Shown: positions 37,648-46,504 of the stretch, piece after piece
How positions within the stretch are numbered: position 1 is the first letter of the stretch
Layout of the letters: every line of letters starts with the position of its first letter
Source: Seminibacterium arietis
GTDB taxonomy: Bacteria; Pseudomonadota; Gammaproteobacteria; Enterobacterales; Pasteurellaceae
DNA: 64,000 nt
NCBI RefSeq assembly: GCF_042675725.1
Contig: NZ_JBHTJN010000009.1
Coordinates: 186,001-250,000 of the forward strand
Direction: 5' to 3'
Made by a program: the position numbers and the translations under genes
Notes under the pieces: model-generated
The model's input: the letters and a program-made list of their open reading frames with translations, nothing else
Told to the model about the DNA's origin: nothing
Databases searched by the model: none

Positions 37648-38511
37648 ATGTTAATAACCAATTTGAGCCAATATCGTTTAGTTTCTGTACAAGGTGATGA
37701 TGCGGAAAAATTTCTGCAAGGACAACTAACTTGCGATGTATCAAAATTACAAAATGGTGAATCAACCATAACTTCACATTGTAATCCAATGGGAAAAATA
37801 ACCGCACTTTTCCGAATAATTCGCATTGAAGAGAAGCAGTTTCATTTATTAATAGAAGAAGACATTTTAACTTTTGCTATTAATCAATTGAAAAAATATG
37901 CTGTTTTTTCTAAAGTCGAATTTCACTTTTTAGATTGGCAAATTACAGGATTAGTCAGCGAAAATATTAATGAAAACTGCAATATGATTTCCGCTCAAAT
38001 TAAAATATTTCTAGAAGGAAAACCTCAACGCTATATTTTGATAAACTCAACGCCAATAAATTTAAACTATAATCTAGAACCTGTACATTGGACCATATTA
38101 GAAATACAAAATGGTATTCCACAGTTTTCTGCACAAAGTTTAGCTGAATTTATTCCGCAAGCCGTTAATTTACAGCAAATCGAAAAAGCAATCTCTTTTC
38201 AAAAAGGCTGCTATATTGGTCAAGAAACTATCGCTAGAGCAAAATATAGGGGAATAAATAAGCGGGCAATGCTAACTTTTCAGGCTGATGCAACAACACT
38301 AAATTACACGCCATCTTTAGGTTCTGAAATTGAAGTTAAGCTACAAAATGGTTGGCGAAAAACAGGATATATACTAAGTGCGGTAGTATTTGACAAAATT
38401 TTGTGGCTACAAGTAATTGTAAATCAAGATCTACAAACAGAAACTGCTTTTAGACTACCTAAACAACACATTGGACTAAAAATTTATCCTCTACCTTATT
38501 CTCTTTCTTAG
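37648..38511 (+). CDS. ygfZ: Folate-binding YgfZ/CAF17 family protein
   Basis: Tetrahydrofolate-dependent protein needed for the upkeep of some iron-sulfur enzymes such as MiaB. It resembles the T-protein of glycine cleavage: VSVQGDDAEKFLQGQLTCDV near the start and the invariant KGCYIGQETIARAKYRG near residue 188 with its reactive Cys. 287 aa is slightly short of E. coli YgfZ (326). It follows yicC by 15 nt and is probably cotranscribed. Confidence 0.93.
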   Translation: MLITNLSQYRLVSVQGDDAEKFLQGQLTCDVSKLQNGESTITSHCNPMGKITALFRIIRIEEKQFHLLIEEDILTFAINQLKKYAVFSKVEFHFLDWQITGLVSENINENCNMISAQIKIFLEGKPQRYILINSTPINLNYNLEPVHWTILEIQNGIPQFSAQSLAEFIPQAVNLQQIEKAISFQKGCYIGQETIARAKYRGINKRAMLTFQADATTLNYTPSLGSEIEVKLQNGWRKTGYILSAVVFDKILWLQVIVNQDLQTETAFRLPKQHIGLKIYPLPYSLS

Positions 38512-38526
38512 CTACACTCAAACTAA

Positions 38527-38566
38527 AAGGACTAATTTCCGTACTAACTAGAAATTAGTCCTTAAT
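38527..38566. terminator. Terminator between ygfZ and narP
   Basis: Thirteen-base perfect inverted repeat AAGGACTAATTTC / GAAATTAGTCCTT with an 11-base loop between convergent genes. Confidence 0.75.
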
Positions 38567-38607
38567 TATTAACAAATTAGCTAGACTTACCACACAACAA
38601 AGAATTA

Positions 38608-39237
38608 TTACATGCCTTTATATTGGAAATATAACACTGTTGCGGCTACTCTAGAATGTACATTTAGTTTACGTAATACATTACGAATATGGACTTTAAC
38701 TGTTTCTTCCGAAATAAATAACTGCAAAGCAATTTGTTTATTAGAAAGTCCTGTTGCGACTAATTGTAAAACGTCCATTTCACGCTCAGTTAATTGATTT
38801 AAAGGTTCTACTTCTGTTTGGCGTTCCAATAATAAATCTTTTATTGAATCACTCAAAATAACCTCACCTTGTGCAATACGTTTTATTTGAGTAACTAGTG
38901 TATCTGGCTCTGTATCTTTCAATAGATAACCATCAGCACCAGCATCAATTAACGTAAATACATCATTTTTAGCATCAGATACTGTTAAAATGACAATTCG
39001 TGCATCAATACCTTCTCCACGTAGAGCCTTTAATGTATCTAACCCAGATAACCCTTTCATATTTAGATCTAAAATTATTAGATCAGGTTGAGTACGTAAT
39101 GCTAGATTAATGCCATCCATTCCGTTTCCAGCGTCCCCTACTACTTCAAAAAGCTCTTCCAACTCAAGGAGCTGTTTAATCCCCGTACGCATCAACGGGT
39201 GATCATCAATAATGATAACTTTCATCTTCTCAAACAT
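38608..39237 (-). CDS. narP: Nitrate/nitrite response regulator NarP
   Basis: Two-component response regulator of the NarL/FixJ type. Receiver domain: IIDDHPLMRTG with acidic residues and the phosphoacceptor in LIILDLNMKGLSG near residue 58. The C-terminal LuxR HTH has LTEREMDVLQLVATGLSNKQIA. 209 aa. The NarP assignment comes from overall likeness; no sensor gene is nearby. ATG 39237 has GAGG upstream. Eleven bases separate it from the cyaA stop, so the two may be cotranscribed. Confidence 0.88.
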   Translation of the reverse strand: MFEKMKVIIIDDHPLMRTGIKQLLELEELFEVVGDAGNGMDGINLALRTQPDLIILDLNMKGLSGLDTLKALRGEGIDARIVILTVSDAKNDVFTLIDAGADGYLLKDTEPDTLVTQIKRIAQGEVILSDSIKDLLLERQTEVEPLNQLTEREMDVLQLVATGLSNKQIALQLFISEETVKVHIRNVLRKLNVHSRVAATVLYFQYKGM

Positions 39238-39248
39238 TTTTTCCTCAA

Positions 39249-41756
39249 TTATGACGATACCAAACGACTGTAAAACGGAACAATTCTAACCCCATTTTCT
39301 ACAGGTAACAATTGATAAAACTGTGGATAATTAAAATTTCTCTGCACAATTTTATATGGATTATCGCTTCCATCCAACCCAGCAGATTGATAAATATGAT
39401 TAATTTCTCGAATTTTCTGCTCTTTCTCTCCTTCACAATTACGATAAATTTCAATACGATTAGATTCATCTAAAATATAAACATTAAATAATTTATTCGA
39501 ATTATCTTCAAAAAAGAATTGCAAAAATCCTTCACTTGCAAAAGCATCTATCTCATAAGGATATTGCTTTTTATTGTTTAGTAATACTGTCTCTTTTTCT
39601 TCAATAGTATCTTTTAAAACTGCTCCAAAATCTTCACTACTAACAAATTGAGGATTATGAATTTCTTGTAAGCTAATTCCCCGATCTTCAAAGAAGAATC
39701 GCCAGTTTTTTCCAGCTACTCGTAGTAAATTATTTTGTGGTACATCTGTGGTTCCGACTTGAATACTGATGCATTTATTTACTAATGCTGTAACGATATT
39801 ACGCAATGTTTTCTTATAATATTGACTATAACAAAATACATTAACTGATCGAGGTGGCGTTGCACCACGGTAAATTTTATTGGATAACACTTTTAATGCT
39901 AATAAAATTGCATTAGATCCTTCGAAATGTAAAGTGCGGATCTCATTCCATAAATTTCGATAAGTCAAATCAATACTACCCACTAAACTTTCCTCTTTTG
40001 GCCCAAAGCTAAACAAGTCACTTGGTACGATAGTTTGTTTTGTTTGCAATAAGTCTTTAGTAGGATCCGCAATCAGATTAATCGCAATAACAAGATCTCT
40101 AATTTCACAATTATGATTTAATTCTTCGTTACTCGCACTAGGAGTAACCGCAGGTAGAGATAAACGCAAGTCAGTGAAGAAACAACGTAATTTATATTGA
40201 TCTACATTTGGGCTATAAACATATAACTCTGTGCTTGGCGTTAATAAACGGTTAAAGTATGCCCAAGAAACTAATTTATTCAAGTGTTCACCGTATTCAA
40301 TATGACGAGACTGACCAAATCCCTCAATTGTCGGTGATTGATTTACTAAATACCAGCCATCTTTAAATAATTTATTGTTTCGAACCTCAATGAAAGTAAG
40401 ATGCTTTTCTGATAAATCTGAGGAAATCATTGAGTTCAATAACGTAATTTTACCAGGTAACTCTTCAAAAGCAGTGTAAAGTTTACGAGTTAGTATGCTA
40501 ATATCTTGTGGCATTATGCTAGAATCCACTTTATATTTACGTGCGAATTCTACTAAATGACGATAACTAAACATTAAAAACTTAATTAAATTATTGTGAC
40601 TTTCTTTAACTCGTTTTATTTTCCAATGAGTACGTTGATTTAATTCTTTTACTAAATTTTCTGACCAATCCCATTCTTTCACGAGCTGACTTAATTTATA
40701 TAATCGCCAGTTGTTTAATTTTGTTCCAACATGATATTCATTTGCTTTCATATAAAAACTACGGCGTAAAAAGTCCAATCTCTTTACATCATTTAAATCC
40801 ATCAAGTATTTTGTGGCACGTTCCAACATAGTAAGATAAGGATCAAAATGGTGAGTAAAATCACCTTGTAGTAGGTGTTTTTTAAACTCTTGTGCAATTA
40901 AATAAGTATTTGGATATTCTTGAGAATATGTCTCTAGTAAAATGATTTTTAATACAGATTTATAAGGAGCATCAATTCCTTTATAGAGTTGCCATAAACT
41001 TGCACCAAAATATTCATTAGCAGAAAATGCCCCTAATCCACCAAAATCTACCCAATCATTTGGATCAATTACACCTTCAGCAATTAAGCGTCCAACTTCA
41101 CTTTCATACTCTTTTTCTTGTTCAACATCTAGATGCAACCATAATAGTGGCTTGCCCGCTAATCGAATAACTGAGCGATAAAATTCATCTAATAACAACA
41201 TATATTGTGCTGAACCACAATTCTCTGCTGTCAGTGGTTCAGCATAACGAAAACTACGAAAACGATTTTGATCCATAAGATAGAGATTAATTTCAATCCC
41301 TATCTGCAATGCCCATTTTTGTAATGATTCAGATTTTTTAGCTAAAAGATACCGCTCTTTTATGCTTAAGTCTTCACGATGACAAACCCAAATATCTAAA
41401 TCTGAGCTAGGCGTTTGACTAATAGAAGCTATACTCCCCATAACATATACCCCTAAAATAGGACAACAAGTACGATCAGAAAAAGCTTCGATCTCTAGTT
41501 TAAGAGTACAAAATTGAGTATCATCAAGACGTTTTATGAGATAATGTTGTTGATAATCAGACAGTTGAAAATCAGCAATACCTACCACAGCATTTTCAAT
41601 ATAGCCAGGCAGATCGCTATGATTAACATGTAACAGCAAGGTTATCAGTTCAAATACGTGATTAAACTGTGTGGAAGATCCTGATAATGCACGTTCAAAA
41701 CGTAACTTATCTAAATACTTGACTCGTTCCCTTGCTCTATTAAGATCGTAATTCAA
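39249..41756 (-). CDS. cyaA: Class I adenylate cyclase
   Basis: Makes cAMP from ATP, the ligand of CRP. At 835 aa it is a full class I enzyme: the N-terminal catalytic domain contains VYVMGSIASISQTPSSDLDIWVCH (GS and DLD residues of the nucleotidyltransferase fold) near residue 106; the C-terminal regulatory half ends QRNFNYPQFYQLLPVENG. The start codon is TTG with AGG upstream, as in E. coli, where the TTG limits expression. It is divergent from hemC, the classic cyaA/hemCDXY arrangement. Confidence 0.97.
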   Translation of the reverse strand: MNYDLNRARERVKYLDKLRFERALSGSSTQFNHVFELITLLLHVNHSDLPGYIENAVVGIADFQLSDYQQHYLIKRLDDTQFCTLKLEIEAFSDRTCCPILGVYVMGSIASISQTPSSDLDIWVCHREDLSIKERYLLAKKSESLQKWALQIGIEINLYLMDQNRFRSFRYAEPLTAENCGSAQYMLLLDEFYRSVIRLAGKPLLWLHLDVEQEKEYESEVGRLIAEGVIDPNDWVDFGGLGAFSANEYFGASLWQLYKGIDAPYKSVLKIILLETYSQEYPNTYLIAQEFKKHLLQGDFTHHFDPYLTMLERATKYLMDLNDVKRLDFLRRSFYMKANEYHVGTKLNNWRLYKLSQLVKEWDWSENLVKELNQRTHWKIKRVKESHNNLIKFLMFSYRHLVEFARKYKVDSSIMPQDISILTRKLYTAFEELPGKITLLNSMISSDLSEKHLTFIEVRNNKLFKDGWYLVNQSPTIEGFGQSRHIEYGEHLNKLVSWAYFNRLLTPSTELYVYSPNVDQYKLRCFFTDLRLSLPAVTPSASNEELNHNCEIRDLVIAINLIADPTKDLLQTKQTIVPSDLFSFGPKEESLVGSIDLTYRNLWNEIRTLHFEGSNAILLALKVLSNKIYRGATPPRSVNVFCYSQYYKKTLRNIVTALVNKCISIQVGTTDVPQNNLLRVAGKNWRFFFEDRGISLQEIHNPQFVSSEDFGAVLKDTIEEKETVLLNNKKQYPYEIDAFASEGFLQFFFEDNSNKLFNVYILDESNRIEIYRNCEGEKEQKIREINHIYQSAGLDGSDNPYKIVQRNFNYPQFYQLLPVENGVRIVPFYSRLVSS

Positions 41757-41982
41757 ACAACACCTAAAAAGAAGAGTAACCGCATACTAAACGAAAAACA
41801 GCCCACTTCATTGAGATACTATCATTTCGCTCAATGAAACAAGCTTTATCGTTAATTCTAACGTTCTCTACTCTATCACTTAGCTTAAATTAAAGCAAAA
41901 TTTTTAAATCAAAATTGGTATTTTTTCATAACAATGATAGGATATTCACTATGATATAATTTATATAACTATTTCTATATTC

Positions 41983-42903
41983 ATGAAAAATACGCTAAAA
42001 ATCGCCACGCGTCAAAGTCCGCTTGCACTATGGCAAGCAAATTATATAAAAACTCAATTAAATACACTTTATCCTAAATTGGAAATTCAACTAGTTCCAA
42101 TGGTTACAAAAGGTGATGTTATTTTAGATACACCGCTCGCTAAAATTGGCGGTAAAGGATTATTTGTCAAAGAATTAGAGCACGCATTACTACAAAATAT
42201 CGCAGATATTGCGGTACATTCCATGAAAGATGTACCCATGCAATTTCCCGAAGGGCTAGATTTAGCAGTAATTTGTAAGCGAGAGGATCCTCGTGATGCT
42301 TTTGTTTCAAATAATTACCGCACTTTATCTGAACTTCCCCAAGGGGCAATAGTAGGTACGTCTAGCTTACGTCGCCAATGTCAGCTAAAAAATTTACGTC
42401 CCGATTTAGATATTCGATCATTACGTGGAAATGTAGGAACACGATTAAGTAAATTAGATAATAACGAATATGATGCAATTATTTTAGCTTCAGCGGGATT
42501 GATTAGACTAAATATGACTAATCGCATTAGCTCTTTTATTGATACTGATACTTCTCTACCCGCGGTAGGACAAGGGGCTGTAGGTATTGAATGTCGAATT
42601 AATGACATGGAAGTACAAGAATTACTTAGACCTTTAGCTGATTCAGCTACTACACATTGTGTCATAGCAGAACGTGCCATGAATAAACACTTGCAAGGGG
42701 GCTGTCAAGTACCTATAGGTGGCTATGCTGTCATAACGAAAGATGAAAAATTACATTTAAAAGCCCTTGTTGGTGCCTTAGATGGTTCTAAAATTATCCG
42801 AGCCGACGGTAAAAGCACTTTACAGCACGCCGAACAATTGGGTATAGAAATCGCTGAAAAGCTATTAGAGCAAGGTGCTAATGAAATTTTACAAAAAATA
42901 TAA
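41983..42903 (+). CDS. hemC: Porphobilinogen deaminase
   Basis: Joins four porphobilinogen units to hydroxymethylbilane in haem synthesis. TRQSPLALWQANYI near the start, SMKDVPMQFPEGL, GTSSLRRQCQL and RGNVGTRLSKLD are all seen; the dipyrromethane-binding Cys is in GGCQVPIGGYA near residue 239. 306 aa is normal. First gene of hemC-hemD-hemX-hemY, divergent from cyaA across 226 bases with a possible -10 (TATAAT, 41955-41960). Confidence 0.97.
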   Translation: MKNTLKIATRQSPLALWQANYIKTQLNTLYPKLEIQLVPMVTKGDVILDTPLAKIGGKGLFVKELEHALLQNIADIAVHSMKDVPMQFPEGLDLAVICKREDPRDAFVSNNYRTLSELPQGAIVGTSSLRRQCQLKNLRPDLDIRSLRGNVGTRLSKLDNNEYDAIILASAGLIRLNMTNRISSFIDTDTSLPAVGQGAVGIECRINDMEVQELLRPLADSATTHCVIAERAMNKHLQGGCQVPIGGYAVITKDEKLHLKALVGALDGSKIIRADGKSTLQHAEQLGIEIAEKLLEQGANEILQKI

Positions 42904-42923
42904 TAAAGATAGTGGGGACAAAA

Positions 42924-43670
42924 ATGGCAGTATTAGTCACTCGCTCCGATGAAAGAGGGGGGCAACTAGTAAATATGCTAAATAAAGCGGGTATCGTTGC
43001 AATCCACTTGCCATTGTTTTCTATTGAACCTGGTCGTGAAATAAACGAATTACCAAATAAATATAAACAATTAAAATCGGGCGATTATATTTTTGCAGTT
43101 TCAAAAAATGCCGTAAATTATGCTGTGCAAACTCTTAAAAATACAGGCTTTCATTGGCGTTCAGATTTAAACTATTTTACAGTAGGACAACGTACAGCAG
43201 AATACTTTGCTAGTCAAACAGGGCAAGTAATTCTCTATCCTTGGCAACAAGAAAATAGTGAGGGCGTATTATCTTTACCAGCTATGCAAAAGTTAAACGA
43301 TAAAAGAATCTTGATTTTACGCGGTAATGGTGGCAGAGAATTATTCCCTCATAAAGCTCATGAAAGAGGTGCCGAAGTTGATATTGTGGAATGCTATCAA
43401 CGTGTTCCTGTTAACTACAACAATGAAGAACAATCAAGTGTATGTAAACGTGCTGGCGTGAATACTATTATAGTAACAAGTGTAGAGATTTTAACTTATC
43501 TTATGGATTTTGTGCCTAAAACCGATCATAATTGGTTGAAAAATTGCCGCTTGATTACTATTAGTCGTCGAATAAAACAATTTGCATTGCATTTTGGTTG
43601 GAAAAATATTGTTATTTCACCAAGAGCAGACAATCAGAGTTTGCTACAAACTCTGCTACAATCAGAATAA
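42924..43670 (+). CDS. hemD: Uroporphyrinogen-III synthase
   Basis: Closes and inverts ring D of hydroxymethylbilane to give uroporphyrinogen III. The family is poorly conserved; it is identified by VLVTRSDERGGQLVNML at the start, FAVSKNAVNYA, ILILRGNGGRELF near residue 125 and position between hemC and hemX. 248 aa. The ATG at 42924 has GGGG upstream and is preferred to the GTG at 42912. Confidence 0.92.
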   Translation: MAVLVTRSDERGGQLVNMLNKAGIVAIHLPLFSIEPGREINELPNKYKQLKSGDYIFAVSKNAVNYAVQTLKNTGFHWRSDLNYFTVGQRTAEYFASQTGQVILYPWQQENSEGVLSLPAMQKLNDKRILILRGNGGRELFPHKAHERGAEVDIVECYQRVPVNYNNEEQSSVCKRAGVNTIIVTSVEILTYLMDFVPKTDHNWLKNCRLITISRRIKQFALHFGWKNIVISPRADNQSLLQTLLQSE

Positions 43671-43706
43671 CATATCACTTTCAATGTATTGATTAAGGAA
43701 TAGAAA

Positions 43707-45044
43707 ATGGCTAAACAGAAAAACAACACCAATACTGACAATATTGATGAGTTAGAGGTAATAGAAGTATTAGATACTTCAACAATTGATGAAGAAAGTA
43801 AGAGCGTTGACAAAAAAGTTCTAGAAAACGAAGTGAATACTTCATCTATTGAACCTCAACCTGAGAAAGTAATAGTAAAAAAAAGTGGTACTGCATTATC
43901 CTTATTAGCAATTTTAATTGCACTTAGCTTAGGTTTTATAGGTTATTATGGGTATCAATACACTCAAGGTCAAATGACAGATATTGAACAAAAATTAGCT
44001 TCACTTAAGCAAAAAACCGAAAATTCAGTTAATTTTGAATCCTCCTCTCAACTCAACGCAACATTAAAACAAGATAAGGAACAACTAGAAAAATTAACTA
44101 TTGCTTTTAAAGAACATAGTGAAAAAATTACTGAACTTCAACGTGAAATATCAATAAAAGATCAATCTATCAATGCCCTTCAAACTCAAATTAACCGTTT
44201 AGATTCAAAAACTAGAGCTGAGCAACCTAATGATTGGTTACTTTCAGAGGCTGACTTTTTATTAAACAATGCATTAAGAAAATTAGTTTTAGATAACGAC
44301 ATAGATACTGCGGTATCTTTACTCAAAATTGCTGATGAAACTCTCGCAAAAGTATCCAATCCAAATACTGCAAATATTCGAGTAGCAATAAACGAAGATT
44401 TAAAACTATTACTTTCTCTCAATAACATTGATCAAAATGCGATTATGCAACGCCTATCACTATTAGCCAATACCGTTGATGAGCTATCTGTATTAGACGT
44501 AAATTTTGAGCAACCTAAAAATGATACAACATTAAGTGATTCAGTAACTGACTGGAAAGAAAATGCTGGAAAAAGTGCGGTCTCTTTTTTAAATCATTTT
44601 ATCCGTATTACACCTAGAAATAATGATAGCAAACCCCTTTTAGCACCAAATCAAGATATTTATTTAAGAGAAAATATCCGCTTACGTTTACAGCTGGCAA
44701 TCATGGCAGTGCCTCGCCAACAAAATGAGCTTTATAAACAATCTTTAGAGACAGTTGCTTCTTGGGTAAGAAGTTATTTTGATACTAATACAGAGACAGC
44801 CCAAAATTTTTTGAAAGACATTGATGAGCTTGCCGAACAGTCCATTTATGTTGATGCACCAGAGCAACTCAATAGCTTAAATATATTAGATAAATTACTA
44901 AACAAAAAAACTACCGAATTTAATAAAGTAGAAATTTCCGTTGATAAATCTATAAAAAACACAACTGATTTAGCAGTTGAAGAAAAAAAACCGACAATGA
45001 AAACCGATACATTAGAGAATGTAAAACAGCAACAGGGGAAATAA
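43707..45044 (+). CDS. hemX: HemX family membrane protein
   Basis: A 445 aa protein with an acidic cytoplasmic N-terminus, one membrane segment (about residues 62-82, ALSLLAILIALSLGFIGYYG), then a long coiled coil (about 90-170) and a helical periplasmic domain. This fits HemX, labelled in older work as a putative uroporphyrinogen-III C-methyltransferase, although this version lacks any methyltransferase motif; its true role is unsure. Third gene of the hem operon. Contains an uptake signal. Confidence 0.88.
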   Translation: MAKQKNNTNTDNIDELEVIEVLDTSTIDEESKSVDKKVLENEVNTSSIEPQPEKVIVKKSGTALSLLAILIALSLGFIGYYGYQYTQGQMTDIEQKLASLKQKTENSVNFESSSQLNATLKQDKEQLEKLTIAFKEHSEKITELQREISIKDQSINALQTQINRLDSKTRAEQPNDWLLSEADFLLNNALRKLVLDNDIDTAVSLLKIADETLAKVSNPNTANIRVAINEDLKLLLSLNNIDQNAIMQRLSLLANTVDELSVLDVNFEQPKNDTTLSDSVTDWKENAGKSAVSFLNHFIRITPRNNDSKPLLAPNQDIYLRENIRLRLQLAIMAVPRQQNELYKQSLETVASWVRSYFDTNTETAQNFLKDIDELAEQSIYVDAPEQLNSLNILDKLLNKKTTEFNKVEISVDKSIKNTTDLAVEEKKPTMKTDTLENVKQQQGK

Positions 45045-45047
45045 GGT

Positions 45048-46313
45048 ATGTTTAGAACATTATTTTTAATGCTAGTGTTACTTGCTGGCTTAGTCGCAGG
45101 ACCTTATTTGTCAGGTAAGCAAGGCTATGTTTTAATCGAAACGAACAGCTTTAATATCGAAATGTCATTAACAACATTGGTTATTCTTTTCGTTATTGCA
45201 ATGGCAATTGTTTATGCAATTGAGTGGGTTATTACTCGTTTCTTCCGCCTAAGTAACAATACTTATGGCTGGTTTTCAAATCGCAAACGCCGAAAAGCTC
45301 AGAAACAAACTATCGAAGGGCTAATACGCATGCAAGCTGGTGATTACTCCAAAGCAGAAAAATTAATAGGTAAAAATGCAAAACATGCTGATGAACCTGT
45401 GTTTAATTTTATTAAAGCTGCGGAAGCTGCACAACAGCGTGGAGATGAATTTAGTGCTAATAATTACTTACTTAAGGCGGCTGAAATTGCAGGTTCTGAT
45501 AGTCTTGTCGTTGAAATTGCTCGCACTAAAATTTTATTACAGCAAAATAAATTACCAGCGGCACGAAGTGCAGTAGATAGTTTGTTAGAAATGACAAGTC
45601 GCAATAAAGAAGTTTTAAAATTAGCAGTAGATATTTATTTACGCTCACATGCTTATCAAGCACTGGATAATATTTTAGATCAAATAGAAAACACAGGACT
45701 GTATTCAACAACAGAATTCAACCAGCTACAGCAAAAAATTGAAGATGGACTACTCGATGAAAAAATGAATGAATATGGTGTTGATGGTCTAATTGAATGG
45801 TGGAATAATCAACCTAAAAAACGCCGAAATGATCTCTATGTTAAAATCGGTCTAATTCGCCGTTTAGTTGACTGTGACGATCACGAAACAGCTAACGAAC
45901 TTGCACTGGAGACTTTGAAAAAAATAGATGATTCTTCGTCACTTAGTGATTCACTTTGTCTCCAAATCTCTCGTTTGCAACCAACAGATAATAGCAAGTT
46001 AATAAAAATATTGGAAAAACGCATTAGACAGATAGATAAAACACAAAGTTGTTGTATTTACCGCTGTTTAGGTTATCTCTATGTACGTAATGGAGATTTC
46101 GCTAAGGCAAGCAATGCGTTTAAACAAGTAATTGATAGCAATTCTCTTGAACCTAATGACACTACGATGGTAATTTACGCTTTCGAGCAAAATGGTGATG
46201 CAGACCTCGCAGAGCAGGTTCGTCATAGCAGTCTACAATCTGCTATGGCTGTGAAAAATATTCATTATCCTGCTTCTAAAACAAAAGAAAATTCTACCGC
46301 ACTTTCAGCTTAA
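45048..46313 (+). CDS. hemY: HemY family TPR membrane protein
   Basis: A 421 aa inner-membrane protein with two N-terminal membrane segments (about 1-20 and 41-62) and a HemY_N domain, followed by tetratricopeptide-like helices, e.g. LIRMQAGDYSKAEKLIG and YVRNGDFAKASNAFKQV. It is found in the hemCDXY operon of gammaproteobacteria; a direct enzymatic role in haem synthesis is not shown (it is not the Bacillus oxidase HemY). Three bases separate it from hemX. Confidence 0.9.
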   Translation: MFRTLFLMLVLLAGLVAGPYLSGKQGYVLIETNSFNIEMSLTTLVILFVIAMAIVYAIEWVITRFFRLSNNTYGWFSNRKRRKAQKQTIEGLIRMQAGDYSKAEKLIGKNAKHADEPVFNFIKAAEAAQQRGDEFSANNYLLKAAEIAGSDSLVVEIARTKILLQQNKLPAARSAVDSLLEMTSRNKEVLKLAVDIYLRSHAYQALDNILDQIENTGLYSTTEFNQLQQKIEDGLLDEKMNEYGVDGLIEWWNNQPKKRRNDLYVKIGLIRRLVDCDDHETANELALETLKKIDDSSSLSDSLCLQISRLQPTDNSKLIKILEKRIRQIDKTQSCCIYRCLGYLYVRNGDFAKASNAFKQVIDSNSLEPNDTTMVIYAFEQNGDADLAEQVRHSSLQSAMAVKNIHYPASKTKENSTALSA

Positions 46314-46328
46314 AATAATGTTCTATAT

Positions 46329-46354
46329 GATGCTCTGTCTATTTACAGAGCATC
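46329..46354 (+). terminator. Stem-loop after hemY
   Basis: Perfect 10-bp inverted repeat GATGCTCTGT / ACAGAGCATC with a six-base loop. It lacks a strong T-run, so its use as a terminator is likely but not certain. Confidence 0.55.
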
Positions 46355-46433
46355 AATACTACCTTTTAAACTAATAATGTTGCTTTACTATTTCTCTTAT
46401 TGAGTAACACGTTTACTTCTATAGCTCATCAAT

Positions 46434-46463
46434 AAAAAAGGCTGTCTTTAAAAAAACAGCCTT
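46434..46463 (-). terminator. Terminator for the TonB-dependent receptor gene
   Basis: Stem AAGGCTGT / ACAGCCTT with a ten-base loop; read on the minus strand it is followed by CTTTTTTATT. It lies about 40 bases past the receptor stop. Confidence 0.75.
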
Positions 46464-46504
46464 AAAACAACATCAAATTATCGTTAACTAACGATTAATC
46501 TAAG

